A stretch of DNA of 64,000 nt from Paraburkholderia sp. Tr-20389 (lineage in GTDB: Bacteria; Pseudomonadota; Gammaproteobacteria; Burkholderiales; Burkholderiaceae), in assembly GCF_017104565.1 (NCBI RefSeq), contig NZ_JAAGPD010000049.1, forward strand, positions 19,041 through 83,040. The letters are read 5' to 3'. A program made the translations under genes and the position numbers. Below, piece after piece: positions 26,257 to 35,075 of the stretch. Below the pieces are notes generated by a model, which worked only from the letters and a program-made list of their open reading frames with translations, was not told the DNA's origin and did not search any database. Positions within the stretch are counted from its first letter, which is position 1. Every line of letters starts with the position of its first letter.

Positions 26257-27396
26257 TCACCCCAGCACCGTCCGCGCGATCACCGTCCGCTGGATCTCGG
26301 ACGAACCTTCGTAGATACGCAGAATCCGCGCATCGCGAACGAAGCGCTCCAGCGGCATCTCGCGAGTGAAGCCGTATCCACCGTGCATCTGCAATGCCGC
26401 ATCGGTGACGAACGCGACCATCTCCGATGCATAAAGCTTCGCCATCGACGCATCCTGCGTGAACGGCACGCCTGCCGCGCGCTTTACGGCCGCCTGCAAC
26501 GTCAGCAGCCACGCAGCCTCGAGCCGCGTCTTCATATCAGCGATCGTCCACTGCAAACCTTGGCGGCTGGACAGCGGCTCGCCGCCCACGCGCCGTTCTT
26601 TCAACCAGCCGATGGCCGCCGACATCGCCGCTTCCGCAATGCCGAGACTCGTTGCGGCCACATCGAGCCGGCTGTTGTCGAGCACCTTCATGGCCGTCCT
26701 GAATCCGCTGCCTTCCGGGCCAAGACGGTTCGCAGCGGGAACGAAGCAATCGAGCGCCACTTCATGCGCGGGCGCGCCGCGAATGCCCATCAGCTTCTCG
26801 GCGGGCGCGACATCGACGCCCGGCGCGTGCCTGTCGACCACGAACGCGCTGATGCCCCGCGTGCCCGCATCGGCATCGGTCTTCGCATACACGACGATGA
26901 ATCCCGCCGCGTCGGCGTTCGAAATGAAGTGCTTGACGCCCGTGATCCGGTAGCCGTCGCCTTCGCGCATCGCACGTGTCGCCATGTCGGCGGGATTGGA
27001 ACCCGCGCGCGGCTCCGTCAACGCGAACGCGCCGAGCTTGTTGCCGCTGGCCGCGTCGGGCAGATAGCGATCGCGCAACGCATCGTCGCCGCCGATCAGT
27101 ATCGAATCGGTCGCGAGATAATGCGCGCCGATCATCGACGACGTCGACGCGCACGCTTTCGCGATCTCCACCAGTGACAGCACGATCGCCACCGGCGACG
27201 CCTCGACGCCGCCCCACCGCTCCGGCAGGTTCATGCCCATCACACCTAGCTCGGCGAGCTGCGCGACATGGCGCGCCGTCGACAGCTCGTCGCGGTCGAC
27301 CTGCGCGGCGCGCGGCGCGAGTTCGCTTTGCGCAAAGCGCGAGATCGCATCGGCGATTTCGAGGTCGCTGTCTTCGATACCCAGCCGCTTATGCAT
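26257..27396 (-). CDS. Acyl-CoA dehydrogenase family protein
   Basis: A 379-residue flavoenzyme with family motifs FALTEPRAGSNPADM (FAD site), a central TLQAAVKRAAG helix, and MHGGYGFTREMPLER...RIYEGSSEIQ near the C-terminus, whose Glu is the usual catalytic base. The start at 27396 (MHKRLGIE) overlaps the end of the CoA-transferase gene by 8 bases; the frame to 27522 is a shadow. It would oxidise an acyl-CoA made by the preceding CoA-transferase. The substrate is not evident. Confidence 0.92.
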   Translation of the reverse strand: MHKRLGIEDSDLEIADAISRFAQSELAPRAAQVDRDELSTARHVAQLAELGVMGMNLPERWGGVEASPVAIVLSLVEIAKACASTSSMIGAHYLATDSILIGGDDALRDRYLPDAASGNKLGAFALTEPRAGSNPADMATRAMREGDGYRITGVKHFISNADAAGFIVVYAKTDADAGTRGISAFVVDRHAPGVDVAPAEKLMGIRGAPAHEVALDCFVPAANRLGPEGSGFRTAMKVLDNSRLDVAATSLGIAEAAMSAAIGWLKERRVGGEPLSSRQGLQWTIADMKTRLEAAWLLTLQAAVKRAAGVPFTQDASMAKLYASEMVAFVTDAALQMHGGYGFTREMPLERFVRDARILRIYEGSSEIQRTVIARTVLG

Positions 27397-28639
27397 GATC
27401 CCGCTCCTCTTTGCGATTGACAGCGCTCGTCGTCGCCACACGGGCGCCGAACGCGCCACGTTCCCGCAACGACTCGATGTCTTCAGCGTCGTAACCGAGC
27501 GCTTGCAAGAGCGCGTCGGCATGTTCGCCGAGCATCGGCGCAGGCGACACGCGATTGACGCCGTATGCAGAGAACTTCACCGGCTGCGATGGCAGACGCG
27601 TCGCAGGTCTGCCGTCGCGATGCACGTCCGTCAGCAGTGCGCGATGCGTCGCGTGCTCGCTTTCGAGCGCTTCCGACAGATTGCGGATCGGCGCGACGGG
27701 AATGCCCGCGGCACCAAGCGCCGCGTTGACCTCCTCGACCGTTCGAGTACACGACCATGCCTCGATCGTCGCGCGCAGATCAGCTTCGTGCGTGCAGCGC
27801 GATGCGTCGCTGGCAAAACGCGGATCGCCCTTCAGATGCGGCGCGCCGATCGCATCCGCGAAAGCGGCAAAGAGCTTGTTGTTCAGCACCGCGACCACAT
27901 AGAAGCCATCGGCTGCGCGATATGCGCCGAACGGCGCCGACGACGGATGCCGGTTGCCAACGCGGCGCGGCGCGAGGCCGGTCGCAGCGTAGCGCGCGAC
28001 GAGCGTCGCGCTCAGGCCGAGCGTCGCATCGAACATCGACACGTCGACATGCGTGCCCTTGCCTGTCTTCTCGCGCGCGAGCAACGCGGCGAGCACGCCC
28101 CATGACGCGAACAAGCCGCTGACGACGTCCGACACCGACTCGCCGATCATCGTCGGCGCTCCGTCCGGCGAACCTGTCGCGTCCATCAGCCCGCACATCG
28201 CCTGCAGGATGATGTCGTAGGCGGGTCGATGCGATTCGGGCCCCGTCTGCCCGAAGCCCGACACGCTTGCGTACACCAGCGACGGATTGATCGCACTCAA
28301 GTCCGCGTAGCCGATCCCCAGCTTGCCGGCGACACCCGGCCTGAAATTCTCGACGACGACATCGGCGTCCGCGCACAATGCGCGCGCGAGTTCGCGCCCG
28401 GCTTCCGTCTTGAGATCGAGCACGATGCTGCGCTTGTTGCGGTTCATCGCGGCGAACAGGCCGCTTTCGCCATCCGCGCCGAATGGACCGACGACACGAT
28501 AATCGTCGCCCGCGGGCGGCTCGATCTTGATCACATCCGCACCCAGATCGCCGAGCAGCGCGGCGCAATACGGGCCCGCCAGCACACGCGAAAAGTCGAT
28601 CACGCGCAGGCCTTCCAGCGGCAGAGTCGAACGTTGCAT
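27389..28639 (-). CDS. CaiB/BaiF family III CoA-transferase
   Basis: A 416-residue protein with family signatures LEGLRVIDFSRVLAGPYCAALLGDLGADVIKIEPP at the N-terminus, whose Asp lies near the active site, and NKRSIVLDLKTEAGRELA. It transfers CoA to a carboxylic acid. It is the first gene of a two-gene operon with the acyl-CoA dehydrogenase and is divergent from a LysR regulator, so the pair likely degrades an inducible organic acid. The identity of the acid is unknown; dicarboxylates such as glutarate use similar pairs. Confidence 0.92.
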   Translation of the reverse strand: MQRSTLPLEGLRVIDFSRVLAGPYCAALLGDLGADVIKIEPPAGDDYRVVGPFGADGESGLFAAMNRNKRSIVLDLKTEAGRELARALCADADVVVENFRPGVAGKLGIGYADLSAINPSLVYASVSGFGQTGPESHRPAYDIILQAMCGLMDATGSPDGAPTMIGESVSDVVSGLFASWGVLAALLAREKTGKGTHVDVSMFDATLGLSATLVARYAATGLAPRRVGNRHPSSAPFGAYRAADGFYVVAVLNNKLFAAFADAIGAPHLKGDPRFASDASRCTHEADLRATIEAWSCTRTVEEVNAALGAAGIPVAPIRNLSEALESEHATHRALLTDVHRDGRPATRLPSQPVKFSAYGVNRVSPAPMLGEHADALLQALGYDAEDIESLRERGAFGARVATTSAVNRKEERDHA

Positions 28640-28732
28640 CGAACGCTCCTTTCATCAGAGATGAATTGATTCTGGGCGGTGGAGCCTATCAAGTAAAATA
28701 TTGAATTGAATTAGCACCTATAGGTTTTTTTG
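28640..28732. promoter_or_regulatory. Divergent LysR-type control region
   Basis: 93 bases between the CoA-transferase start and the LysR start. The stretch 28690-28730 is very AT-rich (AAGTAAAATATTGAATTGAA) compared with its surroundings. Divergent arrangement and known LysR behaviour suggest the regulator binds here to control both directions; no exact operator is assigned. Confidence 0.5.
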
Positions 28733-29680
28733 ATGCGTATCTCGTTGCGGCTTCTGCGTTATTTCACGGCGGCGGCCGAAACGGGCAGCACGACGGCGGC
28801 TGCAAAACAGCTGAACGTGTCGCAGCCCTCCATTTCCGTCGCCATTCGCGAGCTGGAAGCACTGTTCGACGACACGCTGTTCACGCGCGAGTCGGGCGCG
28901 AAGATGACGCTGACACGTTTCGGTGTGCGCAAGCTCGCGGAGGCGCATCAATTGCTGAACGCGGCCGCATCGTTCGAAGCCGACGACACCGGCAACGCCG
29001 CCGCAGGTGAAGTACAGATCGGCGTGTTCAGCACGATTGCGCCCGTCTATCTGCCCGTGCTGCTGCGCATCGCGCGCGAGCGCTTTCCCGATCTGTCGAT
29101 CCGCTTCATCGAAGGCGATCTGATGCAGCTCGAAGACGCATTGCGCAGCAGCCGGATCGAACTCGCGCTGATGTACGACGTCGGCCTGCCCGCCGATATC
29201 GAGCGCGAATGCCTCGCGGAACTCCGCCCGTATGCGCTGGTGCCGGCGTCATCGAAGCTCGCTAAAAAGACAGGCAAGCTGTCGCTGCACGATCTCGCGA
29301 AAGAGCCGCTGATCCTGATCGATCTGCCGCACAGCCGCGAGTTTCTGATGGCGCCGTTCTGGCAATGCGGACTCGCGCCTGAAGTGCGTTATCGGGCGAC
29401 CTCGCTCGAACTGGTGCGCGGCATGGTGGCGAACGGCCTCGGCGTGTCGCTGCTGATCACGCAAGGCGAAGCGAACGCGGCGTCGGCGAGTGCGATCGAG
29501 CGCCCCATTCGCGAAGAGACCATCCGTCAGCCGCTGGTGATTGCCCGGCCGGTGCGCGCGTCGCGTACCAAAGCGGCGGAACTCGTCGCGCAATGCATGC
29601 GCGACGCAGTCGACGAAGCGATGGCGAAACGCGCCGGGAAAGCCGTTCGCACGCGCCACCGCACCACTCGCCCCGATTAG
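28733..29680 (+). CDS. LysR-family transcriptional regulator
   Basis: A 315-residue regulator. The N-terminal winged helix (MRISLRLLRYFTAAAETGSTTAAAKQLNVSQPSISVAIRELE) is clear, and the rest forms the two-lobed effector domain, beginning GEVQIGVFSTIAPVYLPVLL. ATG 28733 is preferred over the TTG at 28730. No strong ribosome-binding site is seen (run of T upstream). Divergent position implies control of the CoA-transferase/acyl-CoA dehydrogenase genes. Confidence 0.92.
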   Translation: MRISLRLLRYFTAAAETGSTTAAAKQLNVSQPSISVAIRELEALFDDTLFTRESGAKMTLTRFGVRKLAEAHQLLNAAASFEADDTGNAAAGEVQIGVFSTIAPVYLPVLLRIARERFPDLSIRFIEGDLMQLEDALRSSRIELALMYDVGLPADIERECLAELRPYALVPASSKLAKKTGKLSLHDLAKEPLILIDLPHSREFLMAPFWQCGLAPEVRYRATSLELVRGMVANGLGVSLLITQGEANAASASAIERPIREETIRQPLVIARPVRASRTKAAELVAQCMRDAVDEAMAKRAGKAVRTRHRTTRPD

Positions 29681-29686
29681 TACGCG

Positions 29687-30157
29687 TCAGCGACGCCACG
29701 CATCGAGCGTCGCGGGCTGCAACAACCCGCTCGACGCCTGCCGCGCACCGCGCGCATCGATCAGCAGCGTGCGCGGCATCTCGCCATGCCAGTTGGCGTC
29801 GAGCGCGCGGCGCAGCTTTTCGGGCATCGCCTCGGCATTCGCGTAGAGCGCCGTGTGCGACGGCAGCGGCAGCGACGCGAGCACCTGCGACAGCGCCGCC
29901 GCGTTCTCGTCGATCGGATCCATTGCGACCATCGTCAGGCGCACATCACGATGCTTCTTTTGCCACTCGACGATACGCGCCGTGTTCTCGCGGCAATAGC
30001 CGCAATCGAGCGACCAGATTTCGACGATCTGCGGCTTGCCTTGCGACGCGCCAAGTACTGCGTCGACTTCCGATGCGCGCAGCGGCTGGAGATCGGCAGC
30101 GTGGGCCGAAACCGCAAGCACGCACGCCGCCAGCGTCATTAACGTTCGCTTGATCAT
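29687..30157 (-). CDS. Periplasmic thioredoxin-fold protein (TlpA-like)
   Basis: A 156-residue protein with signal peptide (residues 1-20, ending SAHA). The redox motif is C52-G-Y-C55 in IWSLDCGYCRENT. It starts with ATG overlapping the Asp-box protein stop by 4 bases, so the two are co-translated. It could keep the cysteines of its neighbour (CxCC motif) or of a metal-binding partner reduced. It is the last gene of the TonB receptor operon. Confidence 0.87.
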   Translation of the reverse strand: MIKRTLMTLAACVLAVSAHAADLQPLRASEVDAVLGASQGKPQIVEIWSLDCGYCRENTARIVEWQKKHRDVRLTMVAMDPIDENAAALSQVLASLPLPSHTALYANAEAMPEKLRRALDANWHGEMPRTLLIDARGARQASSGLLQPATLDAWRR

Positions 30158-31461
30158 TGTCCACTCTCTCCATCGACGGGCACGAGCATGTAGCCGTCGT
30201 TCTGTGTGCGCCACGACAGATAGATGCGGCCCGCGTCGTCCAGCAACTGCGGGTTGTCGCTGCCGCCCGCCGTCTGCGCCAGCGTGCGCGGCGGGCTCCA
30301 GTGCGCGCCTTCGTCGTCGGAGCGGCGCAGCATCAGGCGCATCGTGTCCCCGTCGAAGTCCTTCCATGCGAGCCACAGCGTCTTGCCGCGCGCGACCAGC
30401 GCCGCATGCGACGCCTGTTCGTCCGGCTTGCCCGTGTCGCCGAACGCCCACGGTTCGCCCATCGGTTTGCCTTCGGCGGAAAGGCGCGAATAGTAGACGT
30501 CCGCGCGTCCGTCGACCACGCTGAACCAGGCCATGTGCCGCACGCCGTCGGGCGTGATCGCGAGGGCCGGACCGTGTTCGGGACACGCTTCCATATGCCA
30601 GCCGGAAAAGGTCGCGCGGATCGGGACGACCGGCTGCGCCGCGTCGGCGGGCAGCACGGCGAGCGCGTGATCGCGGATCTGGCCTTCGAATACGTTGCGC
30701 CACATCGCCTCTACGCGGCCTTCGTTGTCTAGCGCCAGCGCGATCCGGCAGCATTCGCACGTATGGTCGGCGACCTTGCGCTCGGGCTGGAACGTCTGCC
30801 CGCCATCCGTCGATACCGCGTAGTAGACGGCCGCGCCGTCGTACCGCTTGCCCGCTTTTTTCGCGAGCGTGAGATCTCGCTTGTCGATCCACGTGACGAA
30901 GCTGCGCCCCTGCCCATCGACGATCAGCGAATCGAAGCGATGCGTGATCGGCTGACGGTCGCCGTGCACGGTGGCGGGCACGCTCCACGTCGCGCCGCCG
31001 TCCGTCGAGCGCGAAAAGCGGACCATACCCGTGTACGGCGCGTCGAGCGGCATCGACCAGGTGACGTAAATCGTCTTCGCGTCGGGACTCGCTGCGATCT
31101 TCGGACGATTCTCCGCGCTGGTATAGATCGGCTCCGGCATCGCGTTGACCGTGACGGGCGGCGTCAGCGCGAGGCGCTTGCCGTCCGCCTTGTCCGCATG
31201 CGCGACGACGACGTGCTGCCCCTCGACCCACGTTACCCACAGACGATGCTTCGAATCGAACGCTGCGCCCGTTGCGAGCGGCGTCTTCACGGCTTGCGAC
31301 GCTTTGGCCGCGCCGCCGCTCATGCTCATGCCACCGCCCTGTGTGTCCATCTGCATGCCATGCATGGCATGCGAGTCACCCGCTGCCTCGTGCGCCATCA
31401 GTGGCTGAATCAGCGAGAAGCCGGCGGCCCATGCCGCCGCCCATTTTCTTAAAGCGACCAT
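30154..31461 (-). CDS. Exported Asp-box (sialidase-like) beta-propeller protein with Met/His-rich N-terminus and CxCC motif
   Basis: A 435-residue exported protein with a signal peptide of about 23 residues. Asp-box/BNR repeats RSTDGGATW (151-159), VSTDGGQTF (216-224) and RSDDEGAHW mark a beta-propeller, but the sialidase active-site arginine triad was not recognised. Mature residues 31-48 are rich in Met and His (HAMHGMQM...MSMS), as in copper-binding proteins, and C235-E-C237-C238 lies in the middle. The start at 31461 overlaps the TonB receptor stop by 13 bases. A neuraminidase role is doubtful; a metal-binding periplasmic role fits the DUF2946 and TonB neighbours better. This is inference. 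Confidence 0.75.
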   Translation of the reverse strand: MVALRKWAAAWAAGFSLIQPLMAHEAAGDSHAMHGMQMDTQGGGMSMSGGAAKASQAVKTPLATGAAFDSKHRLWVTWVEGQHVVVAHADKADGKRLALTPPVTVNAMPEPIYTSAENRPKIAASPDAKTIYVTWSMPLDAPYTGMVRFSRSTDGGATWSVPATVHGDRQPITHRFDSLIVDGQGRSFVTWIDKRDLTLAKKAGKRYDGAAVYYAVSTDGGQTFQPERKVADHTCECCRIALALDNEGRVEAMWRNVFEGQIRDHALAVLPADAAQPVVPIRATFSGWHMEACPEHGPALAITPDGVRHMAWFSVVDGRADVYYSRLSAEGKPMGEPWAFGDTGKPDEQASHAALVARGKTLWLAWKDFDGDTMRLMLRRSDDEGAHWSPPRTLAQTAGGSDNPQLLDDAGRIYLSWRTQNDGYMLVPVDGESGQ

Positions 31462-33830
31462 TTGAGTTCTCCGTAGAACGTGCGGCCCGGATACGGGTGA
31501 AAGACGTAGTAGCGGCGGTCCGTCAGGTTGTCGATGCCGACTGACGCCAGCCAGTGTTTGCCCATCTGATAGCGCGCCTTCAGGTCGATCACGAAGAACG
31601 AACTGGTGCCGCCGTAGACGTCGGGATTGATGTCGCTGTTGTCGAGCGTGTTGTACTGGCGCCCCGAATAGCGCATCCCCACGCTGCCTTGCCACTGTTG
31701 CGTGAAGTGATAGTTCGCGAGCAGATTGGCCCGCACGACGGGAATGCGCGGAAAGCGCTTGCCGACGTACGACGGGTTCGCCGAATCGGCCAGGATGCGC
31801 GAGTTCGTCGCCGACACGTTCGCGTCGAGGTCGAGTCCGTGCAGCAGCACGTTCTGCCCGGAGAATGCGAGTTCGACGCCGCGCACCCGCACGCGGTCGA
31901 CGTTCGAGATGTTCGTGACCGTCGTCGCGCCGCTGACGGTGGTCTGGCTGTAGATCGAGTCGCGCTGGTCGCTCTGGAACACGCTCGCCCGCACGACGCC
32001 GACGCCGACATCGCGCTCAGCCGTGAAGTCCCAGTCGATTGCCTTCTCCGGACGCAGGCCCGGGTTGTTGTTGACGATCGCGTTGTTCAAGACCGTTCCC
32101 TGGAACAGTTCGGCGACGGTCGGAAAGCGCGTGCCCGTCGCGAACGACAGCCTGAACAACCAGTCCTGCGTCGCCTGCCACTGAACCGATGCCTTCGGCG
32201 ACAGCGCGTTCGCGCTGCGGTCCGCATAGCCGAAGGTCGACGCGCTGTTGCCGAGCGCGCCATCGTAGGCGTCCCAACGCTCGTAGCGCAGGCCCAGCGT
32301 CGCCAGCCAGCCCGGTGCGAAATGCCATGCGTCCTGTCCGTAGAGCGCCTGAGTACGCGTGTCGCCGCGATAGGTGCTGGCGAGCGTCGACGGCGAGCCG
32401 TTCAGCCAGTCGGATGTGTTGTAGGTCTCGTTGCGCAGGAAGTAGTTGTCGAAGTGATAGCCCACGGTGAGCGTGTGGCCCGCGTATGAAGGCGACTCCC
32501 CTTTCAGGTCGAAGGTGCGCCAGCCGGTGCCGTCGCCGTAGAAGATCGTGCCGGGGCCGCCGGCGTACGCGGCTGGCGGCGCCGTCGTCGACGAGCGCAG
32601 CACGTCGCGCGATACGTCATAGGCAGACACGATGCCCGACAGCTTCCAGCCCGAATCGAGCCGCGCGTTCAGCCCAAACGCGTAGAGCCAGTTCTCCTGA
32701 TCGCCGTTGGCGGGCGAAAACGCGGTCGGTGCGATCGTGTAGTTCTTCCCGCCGATCGTCACGTTGCCCGCATACACGGGATTGCCCGCGGCGTCCGTGA
32801 GAAACGTCTGGGCGCGGTCCTTGTAGTGGTTTTCCCAGTGGCCGAGCGTGAACGTGGCGTCGACGTGGTCGGTCAGCGCATATCCCATGCGCACGCTTTC
32901 GTTGATCTGCTCGGTGCGCTCCATCATCTGCGGGCCGACGATCACGCGCGGCTGGCCGTTCGGGCCGATGTCGGACGCCGCACCCGTCACGGCGACGGGC
33001 GTGCCTAGCTTTGCGTTGTACGTGCTGCTCGGGCTCGCGTACTGCAGCGGCTGGCTGTTGTTCTCGAGCCGGTCGAGCGTCAGGGAATACCAGAACCGGC
33101 CGACGCGATCGGCGATATGCGCCGTCTCGTGATTGCCGCCGAAGTTTTTCGAGAAGCCATACGCATCGTCGTAGTGCTGCGTGAAGAGCTGCGTGTCCAG
33201 CGACGCTTCGAGCTTCTCCGGCTTGCGTGTCGTGATCTGCACGGTCGAACCGATCGAGTTGCCCGGATACAGCGCCGAGAACGGGCCATACAGCACTTCG
33301 ACCTGCGCGATATCGTCGGGCGCGATCAACGACCAGCGCGGCGGATACGCATAGCTCGAACCCAGCAGGTTCGACAGCAGCAGACCGTCGGCATAGACGA
33401 GACCGCGTGCGCTCTGCAGTTCGTTGAAGTCGCGGCCCGCGAACACAGAGTTGCGGTCGCCCGTGAAGCGCTTGCGCACCATCACGTTCGGCGCGTACTT
33501 GAGCGCGTCTTCCGTGTTGACGATGTTGCGCGCGTCGATCTGCTCGCGCGTGACGGTTTCGACGACACCGGGCGTGTCGGGCGCGAACGCGGGCGCGGTG
33601 CGCGCGGCCGTCACGCTCACAGCCTGCAACGTGTTGGCGGATGCCGTCAACGAATTCGCGGAACTGTTCGTTACAGAAGAATGGGAGACCGAAGTATCGG
33701 ACGCGGGATGGTCGATAGCGGCACGATCGGTCGTACTTTCATCGGCCCATGCTGGATGGACGGCGAACACTGTCGCACACGCGAGCGAAAGCGGCGTGCG
33801 AGCGGACAGCGCAGCGGAAACGATGCGCAT
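31449..33830 (-). CDS. TonB-dependent outer-membrane receptor, probably for a metal (copper)
   Basis: A 793-residue receptor. After the signal peptide comes a ~50-residue Ser/Thr-rich linker, a TonB-box-like segment (LQAVSVTAART), the plug domain (EDALKYAPNVMVRKRFTGDRNSVFAGRD...GLVYADGLLL, then YGPFSALYPGNSIGSTVQITTRKP) and a 22-strand barrel ending in GELKWSL. The start at 33830 (MRIVSAALS) has AGGA upstream and gives a signal peptide. The ligand is not readable, but the operon with DUF2946 and a Met/His-rich exported protein suggests copper. No cobalamin riboswitch precedes it. Confidence 0.9.
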   Translation of the reverse strand: MRIVSAALSARTPLSLACATVFAVHPAWADESTTDRAAIDHPASDTSVSHSSVTNSSANSLTASANTLQAVSVTAARTAPAFAPDTPGVVETVTREQIDARNIVNTEDALKYAPNVMVRKRFTGDRNSVFAGRDFNELQSARGLVYADGLLLSNLLGSSYAYPPRWSLIAPDDIAQVEVLYGPFSALYPGNSIGSTVQITTRKPEKLEASLDTQLFTQHYDDAYGFSKNFGGNHETAHIADRVGRFWYSLTLDRLENNSQPLQYASPSSTYNAKLGTPVAVTGAASDIGPNGQPRVIVGPQMMERTEQINESVRMGYALTDHVDATFTLGHWENHYKDRAQTFLTDAAGNPVYAGNVTIGGKNYTIAPTAFSPANGDQENWLYAFGLNARLDSGWKLSGIVSAYDVSRDVLRSSTTAPPAAYAGGPGTIFYGDGTGWRTFDLKGESPSYAGHTLTVGYHFDNYFLRNETYNTSDWLNGSPSTLASTYRGDTRTQALYGQDAWHFAPGWLATLGLRYERWDAYDGALGNSASTFGYADRSANALSPKASVQWQATQDWLFRLSFATGTRFPTVAELFQGTVLNNAIVNNNPGLRPEKAIDWDFTAERDVGVGVVRASVFQSDQRDSIYSQTTVSGATTVTNISNVDRVRVRGVELAFSGQNVLLHGLDLDANVSATNSRILADSANPSYVGKRFPRIPVVRANLLANYHFTQQWQGSVGMRYSGRQYNTLDNSDINPDVYGGTSSFFVIDLKARYQMGKHWLASVGIDNLTDRRYYVFHPYPGRTFYGELKWSL

Positions 33831-33994
33831 GAAGAATCCTGGAAACGTGATCGAAGGCGCCATGCCGATGCCGATGTCCGACGCGATCCGCCGCATCGAG
33901 GATGCGGACTGCAGACCGGGACACGGGCACGCACGGCGGCTCGCCGCCCGCTACGCACTAGCGGCGTCGGGCGAACGAGTTGACTGAAAGCGCT

Positions 33995-34375
33995 TCAGAT
34001 CGACGAGACAGGAGGGGCGCGAGGCTGTGCGACGCGGACGCTGCGGCGCACAAAGACGGCTTCCGGCGATGCGGCTTGCGCGTAGGCAAGCGTACGGACG
34101 GGAGGCGCGATGAACGGGACACTGGCGCCAAGCGCGAAGTTGGCGGCGAAGCCCGGACAGTAGACACAGTGGGGAGCGACGACGTGCGACTTGGACGTGC
34201 TGTCGTGCGAATCACCTAGATCGACGACAACGTTCTGCGCACCGGCCGCATGACAGAGTTCGACGGAGAGCGTGCCTTGATTGCCCGGCGCACGCGCATA
34301 GCCGATGACAGGCGACAGTACATTGAGTACCAGCGCCAGCCATACGAGACTGATCCAGCGTGTCGAACGTGTCAT
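33995..34375 (-). CDS. DUF2946 protein (copper-operon associated)
   Basis: A 126-residue protein with an N-terminal signal anchor (ISLVWLALVLNVLSPVIGYA). Conserved Cys/His residues are seen in ELCHAAG and in HVVAPHCVYCPGF, the DUF2946 signature. A second hydrophobic segment precedes a basic Pro-rich C-terminus. Family members usually sit next to copper TonB receptors or copper resistance genes. It precedes the TonB receptor by 164 bases on the same strand, and is likely the first gene of the operon. Confidence 0.85.
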   Translation of the reverse strand: MTRSTRWISLVWLALVLNVLSPVIGYARAPGNQGTLSVELCHAAGAQNVVVDLGDSHDSTSKSHVVAPHCVYCPGFAANFALGASVPFIAPPVRTLAYAQAASPEAVFVRRSVRVAQPRAPPVSSI

Positions 34376-34399
34376 CGCGACTTGAAAAAGTGAGCGCGC

Positions 34400-34405
34400 A
34401 GTATA
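34400..34405 (-). promoter_or_regulatory. Probable -10 of the DUF2946-TonB operon
   Basis: TATACT on the minus strand, 25 bases upstream of the DUF2946 start, with a predicted start site near 34393. No consensus -35 is present, which would suit an activator-dependent or metal-regulated promoter. Confidence 0.45.
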
Positions 34406-34598
34406 GCAAGCGCCCGCGAGACAGTGGTTAGAGGTACTGCAATAGGGACAATCGTTAAATTGTAAACATGGCGCTTGAATCCCTGGGACCGTGTGCCGTT
34501 AAAGCAACAAAGAGAGCGCCAAAACATCGCCTGTGTGCGGCAGCGCTGGTGCGGTCAATGCACCAAAGAAGATAATGAATTCGTAAAGGAGAACCATC

Positions 34599-34748
34599 AT
34601 GGATACCAAACCGCCGAAGATTCCGACCCCCGACAAGGTGTTCAGCCCGGATCCGGAACCGGCAGGCGTTGAGTTTCTGGGCGCGGAACTGCCTGAGCAC
34701 GTTCGCGCGTTCTTTGACGAACAACGCAAGTCGTGCGACCCGAAGTAA
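34599..34748 (+). CDS. Small hypothetical protein, 49 residues
   Basis: A 50-codon frame starting at ATG 34599 with a near-perfect ribosome-binding site AAAGGAG eight bases upstream, the best in its neighbourhood. The product is hydrophilic and Pro/acid-rich (MDTKPPKIPTPDK...FFDEQRKSCDPK), with a single Cys near the C-terminus and no signal or membrane segment. It lies alone between the DUF2946 promoter region and the chorismate mutase leader. I do not recognise the family. The strong ribosome site makes it a real gene more likely than chance. Confidence 0.65.
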   Translation: MDTKPPKIPTPDKVFSPDPEPAGVEFLGAELPEHVRAFFDEQRKSCDPK

Positions 34749-35048
34749 CGGTCGACGTGCGTATTGCAGCATCGGGGTTCGCGCAGCATCTGCGTGCGCG
34801 TGGTGTTGACGCGCGTCTGTGCGCTTCGTTTAATGAGGCGTCGGGTGTTTGCGCGCGTGCGTTTTTGTTCGGCTTGCCGCTGATTTCGTTCTGCTGAGCG
34901 CCGGCGACGACGCGACATCGTCTCGCGCGCGTAGGCGTGCGTTCGTTCAGCTGAAGGTCCGTTTGCTCTTCGCCGTTCAGGCACACGTTGCGCATGCGTC
35001 ACGCATACTCACGCGCTTCGTCTATTCTTCTGTCTTTTCCTTTTCTCG
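34749..35048. other. Intergenic leader upstream of chorismate mutase
   Basis: 300 bases without a gene. It contains the sigma-70 promoter at 34806-34834 and, downstream of it, a ~210-base untranslated leader. No obvious terminator, riboswitch motif or upstream coding frame was recognised in that leader. Confidence 0.5.
34806..34834 (+). promoter_or_regulatory. Sigma-70 promoter upstream of chorismate mutase
   Basis: TTGACG (34806-34811) and TTTAAT (34829-34834) with exactly 17 bases between, each 5 of 6 to consensus. Predicted start near 34841. Confidence 0.7.
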
Positions 35049-35075
35049 ATGCAGCCGCATGCTGCAGCACGCTCA

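Noticed and set aside
33831-34598. Possible cobalamin or other riboswitch before the TonB receptor
   Set aside because: The gap before the receptor is only 164 bases and has no B12-box-like sequence; neither does the region before DUF2946.
34599-34748. Reading the 49-residue frame as part of the chorismate mutase operon
   Set aside because: A strong separate promoter lies between them at 34806-34834.
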